From: Variovorax sp. ZS18.2.2
GTDB lineage: Bacteria > Pseudomonadota > Gammaproteobacteria > Burkholderiales > Burkholderiaceae_C
Direction: 5' to 3'
Assembly: GCF_024701975.1 (NCBI RefSeq)
Contig: NZ_JANLNM010000001.1
Location: forward strand, 434,001-498,000
Length of the DNA: 64,000 nucleotides
Under the pieces are notes generated by a model, which did not search any database, was not told the origin of the DNA, and saw only the letters and a list, made by a program, of their open reading frames with translations. Each line of letters starts with the position of its first letter. The stretch's first letter is position 1. This document shows, piece after piece, positions 38,369-47,697 of this stretch. The translations under genes and the position numbers were made by a program.

Positions 38369-40087
38369 TCAGCCTGCGGTCTCGGCCTCTATCGGCACGT
38401 CGATGCGCGGCATCAGCGCCGCAAGCGCTTCGCCGTCGGTGCGGTAGCTGAAGAGCATCGGTCCCGGCGCGAGCAGGCCGGCGCGCTCGAGCACCTGCAT
38501 GGCGGGCAGCTTCATGCCGCTCAGGTGCAGGCGCACGCCCTTGGATTCCATCATCCGGCGGATCGAGCCGAACACCTCGGCGCCGGTGATGTCGATGCGG
38601 TTGATGGGCTGCGCGAAGAGGCACACGTCGGTGAGCTCGGGGCGCTCGGCCAGCGCCACGGTGAGCGCGCGTTCCAGCGTGGAGGCCGATGCGAAGTCGA
38701 GCTCGGCGTCCATGCGCAGCGCATAGAGCCGCGGCGCGAGCGGCGGCAGCTTCCAGAGGTTGCGGTCGCGCAGGCTGCCGTCGGGATGCAGGCCCACTTC
38801 GATGATGCGCGGATGCAGGTGGCGGTACATGTAATGCGCCATGCTCGCGAGCAGCCCGCCGAGCACGCCCCAGTAGATGCTGGGTGCGGTCGCGATGGTC
38901 AGCACGAAGGTGCCGAAGGCGATGCCCGCCTCGATGCGCGAGATGCGCCACAGCGCCGTGAAGCTCGCGGGCTTCACCAGCCCGAGGATGGCCGTGACCA
39001 CCACGGCCGCCAGCACCGCCTGCGGCACGTGGTACAGCAGCGGCATCAGCCACAGCAGCGCACCGGCCACCACCACCACGCTGAAGAGCGTGGCCCAGCC
39101 GGTCTGCGCGCCCGCATAGAGCGTGATGGCCGAGCGCGAGAACGACGAGCTGGTCGGAAACGCGCCCGTGAAGCCCGAGGCCAGCTTGGCCAGGCCCTGG
39201 CCGATCAGGTCCTGGTTTTCGTTCCACAGCGTGCCGGCGCGCGCGTTGTCGACCTTGGCGCTGGAGGCGGTCTCCAGGAAACTCACCAGCGTGATCATCA
39301 GCGCGGGCAGCACCAGCGCGCTGAACGTGCCCAAGGGGAGCAGGCCGGGCCAGTAGAACGAGGGCAGGCCCGAGGGCAGGCTGCCGACCACCGCACCGCC
39401 GCGCAGCGCGTAGTCGATGCCCCAGCTGATGGCCGCAGCGCCGGCCACCAGTGCCATCGTGGTCGGAAAGCGCGGCGCGAGCCGCTTGCCCAGCCACAGC
39501 ACCGCGATGCTGCCGAGCCCGAAGGCGATGGCCACGAGATCGGGCAGCGGCCCGCCCTGCAGCACCTGAGGAATCGTGCGCCCGGTAAAGCCCAGCAGCG
39601 ACGGCAATTGCGAGATTGCGATCAGCACCGCCGCGCCCTGCGTGAAGCCGATCAGCACCGGCGAATTGACGAGCCGCAGCAGCCAGCCGAAGCGCCCCGC
39701 GCCCAGCACGATCTGGATCGCGCCCGACATCAGCGTGAGCCACACCGCCATCGCCACCCACTCGGCGCTGCCCGCCACCGCCAGCGGCGCGAGCGAGGCG
39801 CCAACCAGCAGGCTGGTGAGGGCAGTGGGCCCGACCGACAGCCGCTGCGAAGAACTGAACATCACCGCGATCAGCGCGGGGAACAGCGCCGCGTACACGC
39901 CGGTCACCAGCGGCATGCCGGCCAGCGCCGCATACGCCACGCCTTGCGGAATGACCATCAGCGCCACGGTGATGCCGGCCATCGCCTCGCTGCGCAGCAG
40001 CGCCGCGGAAGGGCGGGGCCATGCAAGACAGGGAACCCAGCGCGCGAGGCGCTGGCGCAGGGAAGAGGGGGAGGCTGCCGGGGTCAT
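38369..40087 (-). CDS. SulP family anion transporter with STAS domain
   Basis: A 572-residue inner-membrane transporter. About twelve helices cover residues 30-440, with the family signature LRSEAMAGITVALMVIPQGVAYAALAGMP near the start and QDLIGQGLAKLASGFTGAFPTSSSFSRSA in the middle. The C-terminal STAS domain is at about 455-560. Bacterial members carry sulfate, bicarbonate, or C4-dicarboxylates; the substrate is not predictable here. The start MTPAASPSS at 40087 avoids an unlikely charged extension. Confidence 0.93.
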   Translation of the reverse strand: MTPAASPSSLRQRLARWVPCLAWPRPSAALLRSEAMAGITVALMVIPQGVAYAALAGMPLVTGVYAALFPALIAVMFSSSQRLSVGPTALTSLLVGASLAPLAVAGSAEWVAMAVWLTLMSGAIQIVLGAGRFGWLLRLVNSPVLIGFTQGAAVLIAISQLPSLLGFTGRTIPQVLQGGPLPDLVAIAFGLGSIAVLWLGKRLAPRFPTTMALVAGAAAISWGIDYALRGGAVVGSLPSGLPSFYWPGLLPLGTFSALVLPALMITLVSFLETASSAKVDNARAGTLWNENQDLIGQGLAKLASGFTGAFPTSSSFSRSAITLYAGAQTGWATLFSVVVVAGALLWLMPLLYHVPQAVLAAVVVTAILGLVKPASFTALWRISRIEAGIAFGTFVLTIATAPSIYWGVLGGLLASMAHYMYRHLHPRIIEVGLHPDGSLRDRNLWKLPPLAPRLYALRMDAELDFASASTLERALTVALAERPELTDVCLFAQPINRIDITGAEVFGSIRRMMESKGVRLHLSGMKLPAMQVLERAGLLAPGPMLFSYRTDGEALAALMPRIDVPIEAETAG

Positions 40088-40175
40088 GGAGTCGTTACGC
40101 GCGCACGGGGAGAAACAGGCAAGCACATGCGCGGTGCGCCGCGCGGGGGCAATGCAAGGCCGCTGTCAGGTCAGG

Positions 40176-40613
40176 TCAGATCAGCGAGGTCGCGTTCTTG
40201 AGCACGTAGTCGCAGGCCTTTTCCTTCACCTTCGACGACAGCATCTTCATGTTGAGCGACTTGCCGTCGCCGCCTTTGAGCAAGCCCTTGGCGCCGCTCG
40301 CGAAGCCGGTCTCCTGCTGCTTCTGGCCGGTGATCTTGGCCAGGAGCTTGTCCTTGACCGATGCGGCGTCGCCGCCGAGGTAGTTGTTCTTGATGCAGTA
40401 CTGCAGCACGCCAGCCGCATTGCCGACGGTGCTGGAGCCGATCGCGGGCATCTTGAAGCCGAGGTTGCCGAGGGCGGAACTGGAGGAGTTGTCGCCTTGC
40501 GAGCTGGCGGCCGCGCCGGCCTTTTCCTTCAGTTGGTTGAGCAGGTCGTTGGCCTGCGCCGAGGCGCCTGCAGCGAGCAGGGCCAGGGCGATGAGTGTGG
40601 AGCGAGCATGCAT
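40176..40613 (-). CDS. Secreted DUF2501 protein
   Basis: A 145-residue protein with a clear Sec signal (STLIALALLAAGASAQA). The mature part is Ser/Gly/Lys-rich and includes VLQYCIKNNYLGGDAASVKDKLL and a C-terminal KEKACDYVLKNATSLI, as in YjjA/DUF2501. The two cysteines could form a periplasmic disulfide. Function unknown. It lies between the M20 peptidase and sulP on the same strand. Confidence 0.85.
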   Translation of the reverse strand: MHARSTLIALALLAAGASAQANDLLNQLKEKAGAAASSQGDNSSSSALGNLGFKMPAIGSSTVGNAAGVLQYCIKNNYLGGDAASVKDKLLAKITGQKQQETGFASGAKGLLKGGDGKSLNMKMLSSKVKEKACDYVLKNATSLI

Positions 40614-40706
40614 GGTGGTCTCCTTGGAAAACATGAGGGGAGAAGCGGCCACCAGCATACCGGAGAGTCCCCGGAGTTTCCGGGGACATGGCCCCCGCGG
40701 TTCGCG

Positions 40707-42059
40707 CTAGTTCTTGCGCGGCGTGCGTTTCTCGAGCAGCGGCTCGCTCGTGCCCTGCACGCCGACCAGACCCAGCACCGTGACGAGCGAGTTCTGCGCC
40801 CCCTTCCAGCCATCGGTCACGTCGATCCATTCCGACAGCGCGTGGAAGCCGCCCGTCTTGCCACCGGCGCCGATGATGATGGCCGGGATGCCCAGTGACA
40901 TCGGCACGTTGGCATCGGTGCTCGCGCCCGTCAGCAGGGTCTTGTGGCCGAAGGCGGTGTTCGCGCGCGTGGCGGCTTCGACGATCACTGTGTCGGACTG
41001 CGTGCGGCCGCCCGGCCGGTCGCCGATCAGCTTGCGGCTCGCGCTCAGCGTCGTGACGTTCCAGCGCTTGTTCTCTTCCTCGACCGCTTCGTCGATGGCC
41101 GCAAGGATCTTCTTCTCGGTCTCCAGCAGCGGCGCCATTTCGTCGGAGCGGATGTCGATGGCCATGCGCGCGTCGGGCGCGATGGTGTTGACCGACGTGC
41201 CGCCGCCCACGGTGCCGACGGTGAAGGTGGTCTTCGGGAAAGTCGGCGTGCGGACTTCGGCGATCTTCGCGATCGCGCGGCCCATGCCGTGGATCGCACT
41301 GGGCACCTGGCCGAACGCGCCGAAGCTGTGGCCACCCGGGCCCTTGAAGGTGACCTCGTAGCGGTGGCTGCCCGTGCCCAGCATCAGCACCGTGCCGTCG
41401 GGTGCCGGTTCGAGGCCGACCATGCCGTCGACGTCCAGGTTGTCGCGGAAGATCGCCTTGATGCCGCGCAGGTTGCCCAGTTCTTCCTCGCCGACGTTGC
41501 CGACGATCAAGAGGTCACCCACGGTCTGGATCTTGTTGTCGTTGAGCACCTTGAGCCACGACAGCAGCACTGAGAGGCCGCGCGTGTCGTCGGAGATGCC
41601 AGGGGCGTAGAGCTTGCCGTCGCGCTCCTTCACCTTCACGTCGGTGCCGGCGGGGAACACGGTGTCGAGGTGTGCGGAGATCAACAGCTTCGGGCCGTTG
41701 CCCACGCCCTTGCGCAGGCCGACGACGTTGCCTTCGGCGTCGATCTTCGCGTCGGTGAGACCGAGGGCCTTCATGCGCGCGAGGAAGGCTTCGGCGCGCT
41801 TCTGTTCCTTGAACGGGGGCGCTTCGATCTCCGTCAGCATCTTCAAATCTTCGACCGAGCGCTCGTGGTCGGCCTTGACCGCATCGAGCAGCTTCTGGAT
41901 CGCGGGCGCTGCCATCAGCTGCGTGTAGGCCTTGTCGATCTCGGGCCGGACCTGCGCAGGCGTGGCCGCGACGGCGGCGTTCTGGGCCTGGGCGAGCCCG
42001 GCGGTGCAGGCCAGAGCGAGGACGATCGGGGCAAGGCGGAATGACGCGGAGCGAGGCAT
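40707..42059 (-). CDS. Exported M20 family metallopeptidase
   Basis: A 450-residue zinc peptidase related to peptidase T and carboxypeptidase G. It has a signal peptide (LALACTAGLAQAQ), so it acts in the periplasm. Metal-site motifs are LLISAHLDTVFP, SDDTRGLSV and VGEEELGNLRG. The dimerisation domain insert starts with GTGSHRYEVTFKGPGGHSFG. It is divergent from the LysR gene at 42190, which may regulate it. Confidence 0.92.
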   Translation of the reverse strand: MPRSASFRLAPIVLALACTAGLAQAQNAAVAATPAQVRPEIDKAYTQLMAAPAIQKLLDAVKADHERSVEDLKMLTEIEAPPFKEQKRAEAFLARMKALGLTDAKIDAEGNVVGLRKGVGNGPKLLISAHLDTVFPAGTDVKVKERDGKLYAPGISDDTRGLSVLLSWLKVLNDNKIQTVGDLLIVGNVGEEELGNLRGIKAIFRDNLDVDGMVGLEPAPDGTVLMLGTGSHRYEVTFKGPGGHSFGAFGQVPSAIHGMGRAIAKIAEVRTPTFPKTTFTVGTVGGGTSVNTIAPDARMAIDIRSDEMAPLLETEKKILAAIDEAVEEENKRWNVTTLSASRKLIGDRPGGRTQSDTVIVEAATRANTAFGHKTLLTGASTDANVPMSLGIPAIIIGAGGKTGGFHALSEWIDVTDGWKGAQNSLVTVLGLVGVQGTSEPLLEKRTPRKN

Positions 42060-42189
42060 GGCGGTGGGTTGTCCTTGAAGGTGGGAGAGCGCGCCGCCGG
42101 CGCGGCGCCGTCAGCAATTCTTAGGGGCAAGCCGCGCGCCTGCTCTGGTTTAATCTTTGGCCTTGTCAGTTTTTCTTACGAACACCGCC

Positions 42190-43095
42190 ATGCGCCGCCA
42201 TATTCCGAGCACCCGAGCGCTCTTGATCTTCGATGCGGTCGCCCGTCATCACGGCGTGGGCAAGGCGGCCGAGGAGTTGTGCCTCACGCACAGCGCGGTG
42301 AGCCAGCAGCTGCGGCTCCTCGAATCGCAGATCGGCGTGCGGCTGGTGCAGCGCACCGCGCGCGGCACCGAGCTCACCGATGCCGGGCGCCGCTACCACG
42401 GCCAGATCGCGGGCGACCTGATGCGGCTGCAGAACCACACGCTCGAAGCGATGGCGCAGCGCGTCGACGGCCTGCGCCTGATCGTCGGCGCGGTGCCCGT
42501 GCTGGCGGAGGGCTGGCTCACGCCGCTGCTGCCGCAGTTCATCGCACGGAACCCGGGCTGCAGCCTGCACCTGCAGGTGTTTCCGACCGATCTCTACATG
42601 GCCGACATGCCGTTCGACGTGGGCGTGCAGTACGACGATGCCGTGTGGCCCGGCGCCGATGCGCGGCCGCTGATGGGCGAGTTCTGCGTGGCGGTGTGTT
42701 CGCCGCGCGCGAAGGGCAGGGCGGCGATGGCGCGCGGCGACTTTCGCGCCGCGCCGCTGCTCCAGTTGCGCACGCGCATGGGGGCGTGGGAAGAATGGTT
42801 CGCGCAGACACCGCACGCGCGGCCGCCCGAAAACCTTGTGGTGGGGCATCGCTTCGATCTCTTCTCTTCGCTGGTTGCGGCGGTGCGCGCCGACCTCGGC
42901 GTGGGGCTGGTGCCGCTGTACTACGTCGAGCGCGAACTGCGTTCGGGCGAGCTGCAGCTCGCGTGCGCGCACCGGGCGCCATCGAGCCGCGGCTACAGCG
43001 TGTTCATGGCGCCGAACCGCACGGCCGATCCGCTGGCGGAAGCTTTCGTCGAATGGCTCTGCGAGGCTGGAGCCGCGTCGCAGCCGCCGGCTTAG
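42190..43095 (+). CDS. LysR-type regulator, GcvA-like
   Basis: A 301-residue LTTR. The HTH is TRALLIFDAVARHHGVGKAAEELCLTHSAVSQQLRLLESQIG, followed by VRLVQRTARGTELTDAG; this RALxxFDAVARH style is that of the GcvA group. The ATG at 42190 is chosen; an upstream in-frame TTG is unlikely. It is divergent from the M20 peptidase (130-base gap) and meets the ketosynthase stop end to end. Confidence 0.92.
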   Translation: MRRHIPSTRALLIFDAVARHHGVGKAAEELCLTHSAVSQQLRLLESQIGVRLVQRTARGTELTDAGRRYHGQIAGDLMRLQNHTLEAMAQRVDGLRLIVGAVPVLAEGWLTPLLPQFIARNPGCSLHLQVFPTDLYMADMPFDVGVQYDDAVWPGADARPLMGEFCVAVCSPRAKGRAAMARGDFRAAPLLQLRTRMGAWEEWFAQTPHARPPENLVVGHRFDLFSSLVAAVRADLGVGLVPLYYVERELRSGELQLACAHRAPSSRGYSVFMAPNRTADPLAEAFVEWLCEAGAASQPPA

Positions 43096-44310
43096 CTAGT
43101 CAGCGCGGCGGAAAAGCAGCACCGAGTTCGTGCCGCCGAAGGCGAAGGAATTGCTCATCGCCGCTTCGAGCGCCGGTGCGGCGCTGTCGTCCTGCGTCAC
43201 GAGGTTCATGCGGCAGGCCGGATCGATCTCGCGGCAGTTCGCATTGGGCGGCAACTGCCGTCGATGCAGCGCGAGCACCGTGATGAGCGCCTCGATGGCG
43301 CCGGCCGCGCCCAGCATGTGGCCGTGCAGCGCCTTGGTCGAGCTTACGCGGAGGCCCTCGAAATCGTCGCCCCACACCTCTGCCAACGCGTTGCGCTCGA
43401 CCACGTCGCCGATGCGCGTGGCCGTGCCGTGCGCGTTGCAGTAGCCCACGTCGTGCGGTTGCAGGCTGGCCTGCCGCAGCGCCTGGCGCAGCGCGCGCGC
43501 CTGGCCGGGTGCGTCGGGCTTGGTGAGATGGGTGGCATCGCTGCTCAAGCCCCAGCCGGCCAGCGTGGCGTAGCTGCGCGCGCCGCGGCGGCGTGCGCGC
43601 TCGGCGGATTCGAGCACCAGGAAGGCCGCGCCTTCGCCGAGCGCGAAGCCGCTGCGGTCGCTCGCGAACGGCCGCACCGCGCCGGCCGCTTCGCCGGGCT
43701 GGAAGGTGGCCAGCGTCTGCATCGCCTGCCAGGCCAGCACCACGCCCGGCACGATCAGCGCTTCGCTGCCGCCGGCAATCGCGATGTCGACTTCGCCGCG
43801 CTGGATGGCCTTGGCAGCCTCGGCGATGGCCACGGATGACGACGCGCAGGCAACCGAGTAGGTGAGCACAGGGCCGAGCACGCCGTTGCGCATCGCGACA
43901 TGGGCTGCAGGCGCGTTGGGCATGAAGGCCGGAATGGTGAGCGGCGACACGCGACCGTTGCCGCGGTAGGCGGCCTCGAGCGCGGCCGCACCGCCCATGC
44001 CGCAGCCGGCGTAGACGCCGACGCGTTCGAGGTCGGCATCGGCCAGGGGCTGGTTCGCATCGCGCAACGCCAGATCGGCCGCGGCCACCGCGAGCTGGCT
44101 CACGCGGTCGACGCCGGCGAGCTGCAGCTTGGTGAACCAGCGCGTCTCGTCGAAGGCCACCGTGGCTGCGGCCGCCGGCTTGGGCAATTCGGGAAAGAAG
44201 GGCTGGATCGCCGAGCGGGCTTGCAGCAGCGCCTCGAACAGTGCGCCGGGCTCGTCGCCGTGGGGCGCCATGACGCCCAGCCCGGTGACGGCAACCTCGT
44301 GGTGGTTCAC
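43096..44310 (-). CDS. Beta-ketoacyl-ACP synthase (FabF/KAS II-like)
   Basis: A 404-residue condensing enzyme. The active triad is C155 (VACASSS), H294 (CNAHGTAT) and H329 (TKALHGHMLGAAGA), with K326 also conserved; GFALGEGAAFLVLE and SNSFAFGGTNSVL complete the KAS pattern. It extends acyl chains on an ACP by decarboxylative condensation. It is not in a fab cluster but beside a dedicated ACP whose stop it overlaps by 4 bases, which suggests a specialised lipid or polyene product. Confidence 0.92.
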   Translation of the reverse strand: MNHHEVAVTGLGVMAPHGDEPGALFEALLQARSAIQPFFPELPKPAAAATVAFDETRWFTKLQLAGVDRVSQLAVAAADLALRDANQPLADADLERVGVYAGCGMGGAAALEAAYRGNGRVSPLTIPAFMPNAPAAHVAMRNGVLGPVLTYSVACASSSVAIAEAAKAIQRGEVDIAIAGGSEALIVPGVVLAWQAMQTLATFQPGEAAGAVRPFASDRSGFALGEGAAFLVLESAERARRRGARSYATLAGWGLSSDATHLTKPDAPGQARALRQALRQASLQPHDVGYCNAHGTATRIGDVVERNALAEVWGDDFEGLRVSSTKALHGHMLGAAGAIEALITVLALHRRQLPPNANCREIDPACRMNLVTQDDSAAPALEAAMSNSFAFGGTNSVLLFRRAD

Positions 44311-44549
44311 GCGACCTTCGCGGCCCGGACCTTGTCGACCAGCAGCGCGAGCTCGGCCAGGGTGTCGATGCTCGCGTCCTCGTCGGGCATGGTGATGCCG
44401 AAGTGGTCTTCGATGGCAAAGAGGAATTCGGCCAGCGCCAGCGAATCGAGACCGCCGGTTTCACGCATCGAGGCGTTGGGGTCGAGCTTGGACGGTTCGA
44501 TGCCGTACTTCTCGTGAATCAGGTCCTGCAATTCCTTCAGCGAACTCAT
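44307..44549 (-). CDS. Acyl carrier protein
   Basis: An 80-residue acidic four-helix carrier. The phosphopantetheine attachment serine is S36 in ETGGLDSLALAEFLFAIEDHF. The sequence after it differs from housekeeping AcpP (normally DSLD/DSLDTVE), so this is a specialised ACP for the adjacent ketosynthase. The two genes are coupled by a 4-base overlap. A phosphopantetheinyl transferase must be supplied from elsewhere. Confidence 0.92.
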   Translation of the reverse strand: MSSLKELQDLIHEKYGIEPSKLDPNASMRETGGLDSLALAEFLFAIEDHFGITMPDEDASIDTLAELALLVDKVRAAKVA

Positions 44550-44645
44550 CGTGCGATGCCTGTCGTCTTGTGCCGCCGTTGATCGATGGCAACCCTTGCG
44601 GGGTGTGCCATGGGGTCGATCCCTTCCTCGCTCGGCCTGTGTTGG

Positions 44646-45362
44646 TCAGTGATGACCAATGATATCCGCTCCGACCTGAGGGGAATCCCCTCGAAAACGC
44701 CTGCCCGGCCGCCAACGGAGCGAGGGTAGTGCGAACGCCATACCGAGCAGCGCGCCCGCCACCACGTCCAGCACCACGTGCTGCTTGACCGCCAGCGTCG
44801 AGTAGGCGATGGCGGCGAACCAAGTCCAATTGACGATGCGCAGCACGATGGGCGTGCCGGCCTGCCGCAGCAAATGCTCGATCCACAGGGCCGTGAAGAT
44901 CGCGACGGCCACGTGCATGGACGGGCAGGCGTTGCCCGCCGCGTCCACGCCCTGCAGCATCGCGAAACCGGGGTAGCCCGAGACGTCCATGGCCAAAGGC
45001 GGTATCTGGGTCGGCCAGAAGTAGAAGAGCGCGAGGCCAGTGAGGCACAGCCCGCCGATCCACAACCCGTAGACCACCAGTTCGCGGAAGGTGAGTTGCA
45101 GCCCGGGTGCGAGGCCCACGTAGACCCACAGCGAGAGGTACGCGCCCAGCGTGTAGGGCTGGAACGGAATCAGGTGGTCCAGCGCGGTGAGCGGCATCAC
45201 CGCGACCGGGAAGGAGGGGTTGCGCAGCAGGTGGAAGTAGCCGATGAAGAACAGCCAGGTGAAGACCGTGGTCCCGACCGCCTTCAGGAGGAAATGGCGG
45301 CGGATGCGCAGGCCGATGTCGGCGGTCCAGGTCTGCGGTCGGGGGGGCGGTGCCATGGGCAA
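44646..45362 (-). CDS. PAP2-type membrane phosphatase/phosphotransferase
   Basis: A 238-residue membrane protein with about six helices. It has the PAP2 motifs CPSMHVAVA (normally PSGH) and STLAVKQHVVLDV (normally SRxxxxxHxxxD). This TLAVKQHxxLD form is that of the PAP2_3 subgroup related to inositol-phosphoryl transferases, so lipid headgroup transfer is possible as well as phosphatase activity. It is upstream of ACP and ketosynthase on the same strand with a 96-base gap. Confidence 0.88.
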   Translation of the reverse strand: MPMAPPPRPQTWTADIGLRIRRHFLLKAVGTTVFTWLFFIGYFHLLRNPSFPVAVMPLTALDHLIPFQPYTLGAYLSLWVYVGLAPGLQLTFRELVVYGLWIGGLCLTGLALFYFWPTQIPPLAMDVSGYPGFAMLQGVDAAGNACPSMHVAVAIFTALWIEHLLRQAGTPIVLRIVNWTWFAAIAYSTLAVKQHVVLDVVAGALLGMAFALPSLRWRPGRRFRGDSPQVGADIIGHH

Positions 45363-45438
45363 GCTGATGGGGGTCCGTGGTTCTTCGGGCTCGCCGATCT
45401 TGCCAGAGCGTCGTGAAGCCCCTGTGCTCTGAAATGGT

Positions 45439-46290
45439 TCAGGCGGGGACAGTCGACCGCTTCTTGTGCTGGAACGAAGTCGGCGAGCGCCCCGTGGCGG
45501 CCTTGAACATCGCGCAGAACGCGCTGTCGGTGGCGTACCCGCTGGCCGCCGCCACCTGGCTTACCGCCATGCCGCGCGCGAGCAGCGGCAGCGCATGCGC
45601 CATCACCGCCTGCTGGCGCCACTGCTGCCAGCTCATGCCCAACTGGTCCCGAAACAGCCGTGCCACCGTGCGCTCGCTGGCGCCGATGGTGGCCGCGCGC
45701 TCGGCCAGCGTGGAGCGGTCGGCCGGATTGCGCAGCAGCGCCTCGCACAGCTGGCGCAGGCGCTTGTCGGTGGGCAACGGCACGTCGATGCGGATCTGCG
45801 TGGCGCGCTCGATCTCGTCGACCAGGAGCGGCGCGATCATGCGTTCGCGCTGCGGCGCCTGCGGGTCGGTGGGCGGCAGGCCGTCGGGCGTGGTGTCCAG
45901 CGCGAGCATCAGGGCGCGCATCAGCGGGCTGATCTCGAGCACCTCGCATTTCTCCCAGGACGGTGCGAGCCAGGCATGCAGGTAGATGGTGCGCAGCTCG
46001 GCGTCCTCGATCAGCATGATGCTGTGCGGCATGTTCGCCGGCACCCAGAGCGCGCGCGAGGGCGGCACGATGTAGCTGCCGTCCTCGGTGCTCAGGCGGA
46101 TGACGCCGCGGGTGGAAAAGGTGAGCTGCGGCCACGGATGCTGGTGCAGCTCGACGAAGGTGTCGGCGCTCAGGAAGTGCTCCTTGGCGCGCAACGGGCG
46201 CACCGCGTCGGGCGCATAGAGGTGCGGCGTGAGCGAGGCGACGCTGGTGACCGGGGAGGGATGGAAAGCGGTGGAAGAGACGCGTGGCAT
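45439..46290 (-). CDS. AraC family transcriptional regulator
   Basis: A 283-residue regulator with an N-terminal cupin (FVELHQHPWPQLTFSTRGVIRL, VPPSRALWVPANMPHS) and a C-terminal double HTH (TLAERAATIGASERTVARLFRDQLGMSWQQWRQQAVMAHAL, VSQVAAASGYATDSAFCAMFKAATG). The family often controls a neighbouring efflux pump; here an MFS gene is divergent, 89 bases away, with a palindrome in between. Confidence 0.93.
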   Translation of the reverse strand: MPRVSSTAFHPSPVTSVASLTPHLYAPDAVRPLRAKEHFLSADTFVELHQHPWPQLTFSTRGVIRLSTEDGSYIVPPSRALWVPANMPHSIMLIEDAELRTIYLHAWLAPSWEKCEVLEISPLMRALMLALDTTPDGLPPTDPQAPQRERMIAPLLVDEIERATQIRIDVPLPTDKRLRQLCEALLRNPADRSTLAERAATIGASERTVARLFRDQLGMSWQQWRQQAVMAHALPLLARGMAVSQVAAASGYATDSAFCAMFKAATGRSPTSFQHKKRSTVPA

Positions 46291-46295
46291 GGTTT

Positions 46296-46310
46296 CGACA
46301 AATGTTGTCG
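46296..46310. promoter_or_regulatory. Candidate operator between araC-type and MFS genes
   Basis: CGACAA-ATG-TTGTCG is a perfect inverted repeat 5-20 bases upstream of the regulator start. It probably controls the regulator gene, the divergent MFS gene, or both. Confidence 0.45.
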
Positions 46311-46379
46311 CTGTATCGCCATTCTGCCGCGCCCTGGGGACATAGCATCGGTGCCTGCCCCGGTTTTTTGTAGCAATCC

Positions 46380-47630
46380 ATGTCTTCCCACGCGACCACC
46401 ACTCCCTCTGCCACCTCCCTGCGCTCCGACGCGAAGCTCATCGGCCTCGTCGGCCTGGCCCACGCGATCAGCCACTTCAGCCAGCTCATCCTGGCGCCCC
46501 TGTTCCCCTGGCTCAAGGACGCCTTCAACGTGAGCTACACCGAGCTGGGCGCGGTGCTCACCGTGTTCTTCGTGGTCTCGTGCATCGTGCAGGCGGCCTC
46601 GGGCTTCATCGTCGACAAGCTGGGCCCGCGCCCGGTGCTGTTCGTCGGCCTCGGCGCGCTCGGCCTCGCTGCCTTCGGTTATGCGATGGCGCAGAGCTAC
46701 TGGATGTTGCTGGCGTGCGCCGTGGTCGGCGGCATCGGCAACGGCGTGTTTCACCCGGTCGACTACACGCTGTTCAACCGCAAGGTCGCGCCCACGCGCC
46801 TGGGCCATGCCTACAGCGTGCACGGCATCACCGGCAGCCTCGGCTGGGCGCTCGCGCCGGCCTTCGTGGTGCCGATCGCCATCGCGTTCTCGTGGCGCGT
46901 GGCGCTGGCTTCGGCGGGCGTGCTGGCCATCGTCGTGCTGCTGGTGCTGTGGATCTACCGCAGCGTGCTCTCGCTCGACGTCGCGGCCGTGCACAAGGCC
47001 ACGGGGCAGGGCGAGCCGGCGCCGGTGGGCGGCGAGTTCGATTTCCTGCGCATCCCGGCCGTGTGGATGTGCTTCGGTTTCTTCTTCTTCTATGCCGCGG
47101 TGATCAGCGTGGTGCAGACCTTCGCGCCGGTGGCCGCGGGCCATCTGCACGCGGTGCCGATGGCGCTGGTGGCGGTGTGCCTCACGGTCTACATGGTGGC
47201 GAGCGCGGCCGGCATGGTGGTGGGCGGCTTCCTCGCGTCCGACCCCTCGCGCTGCGAGCGCATCGTGGGCGCGGGCTTCGGCATCGCGGCCGCGCTGGCG
47301 CTGGTGCTGGCCTTCGCGCAGTTCCCGCCGATCCTCGTGCCGGTGCTGTTCGGCGCGATGGGCTTTGTCTCCGGCGTGGCCGGGCCGTCGCGCGACCTGC
47401 TGGTCAAGCGCTCGACCCCGCCCAATGCCACGGGCCGCGTCTACGGCGTGGTGTACGCAGGGCTCGACATCGGCCAGGCGCTCGCGCCGCTGGTGTTCGG
47501 CCGCCTGATGGACCACGGCCAGTACACGAGCGTGATCGTCGGCCTGGCGCTGGTGCAGGGCGTGCTGATCGCGAGCGCGTTCAACGTGACGCGCGTGCGC
47601 CGCACGGCGCTGGTGCCGGCTTCGGCCTGA
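46380..47630 (+). CDS. MFS transporter (Fsr/fosmidomycin-resistance-like)
   Basis: A 416-residue transporter with twelve predicted helices. LAHAISHFSQLILAPLFPWLKDAFNVSYTELGAVLTVFFVVSC resembles the start of fosmidomycin-resistance (Fsr) proteins, followed by the MFS loop DKLGPRPVLFVG. It could export a toxic compound or take up a metabolite. Regulation by the divergent AraC protein is likely. Confidence 0.9.
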   Translation: MSSHATTTPSATSLRSDAKLIGLVGLAHAISHFSQLILAPLFPWLKDAFNVSYTELGAVLTVFFVVSCIVQAASGFIVDKLGPRPVLFVGLGALGLAAFGYAMAQSYWMLLACAVVGGIGNGVFHPVDYTLFNRKVAPTRLGHAYSVHGITGSLGWALAPAFVVPIAIAFSWRVALASAGVLAIVVLLVLWIYRSVLSLDVAAVHKATGQGEPAPVGGEFDFLRIPAVWMCFGFFFFYAAVISVVQTFAPVAAGHLHAVPMALVAVCLTVYMVASAAGMVVGGFLASDPSRCERIVGAGFGIAAALALVLAFAQFPPILVPVLFGAMGFVSGVAGPSRDLLVKRSTPPNATGRVYGVVYAGLDIGQALAPLVFGRLMDHGQYTSVIVGLALVQGVLIASAFNVTRVRRTALVPASA

Positions 47631-47697
47631 TCCTCCTTCCTTCGCCCGGCCCGTCTGCCGAGGCGGGCCCGGTGCGGCGGCTTCTATCATCGGCCGC

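Noticed and set aside
43096..44549. The ketosynthase and ACP as part of a polyketide or aryl polyene cluster.
   Set aside because: No ketoreductase, dehydratase, acyltransferase or export genes surround them.
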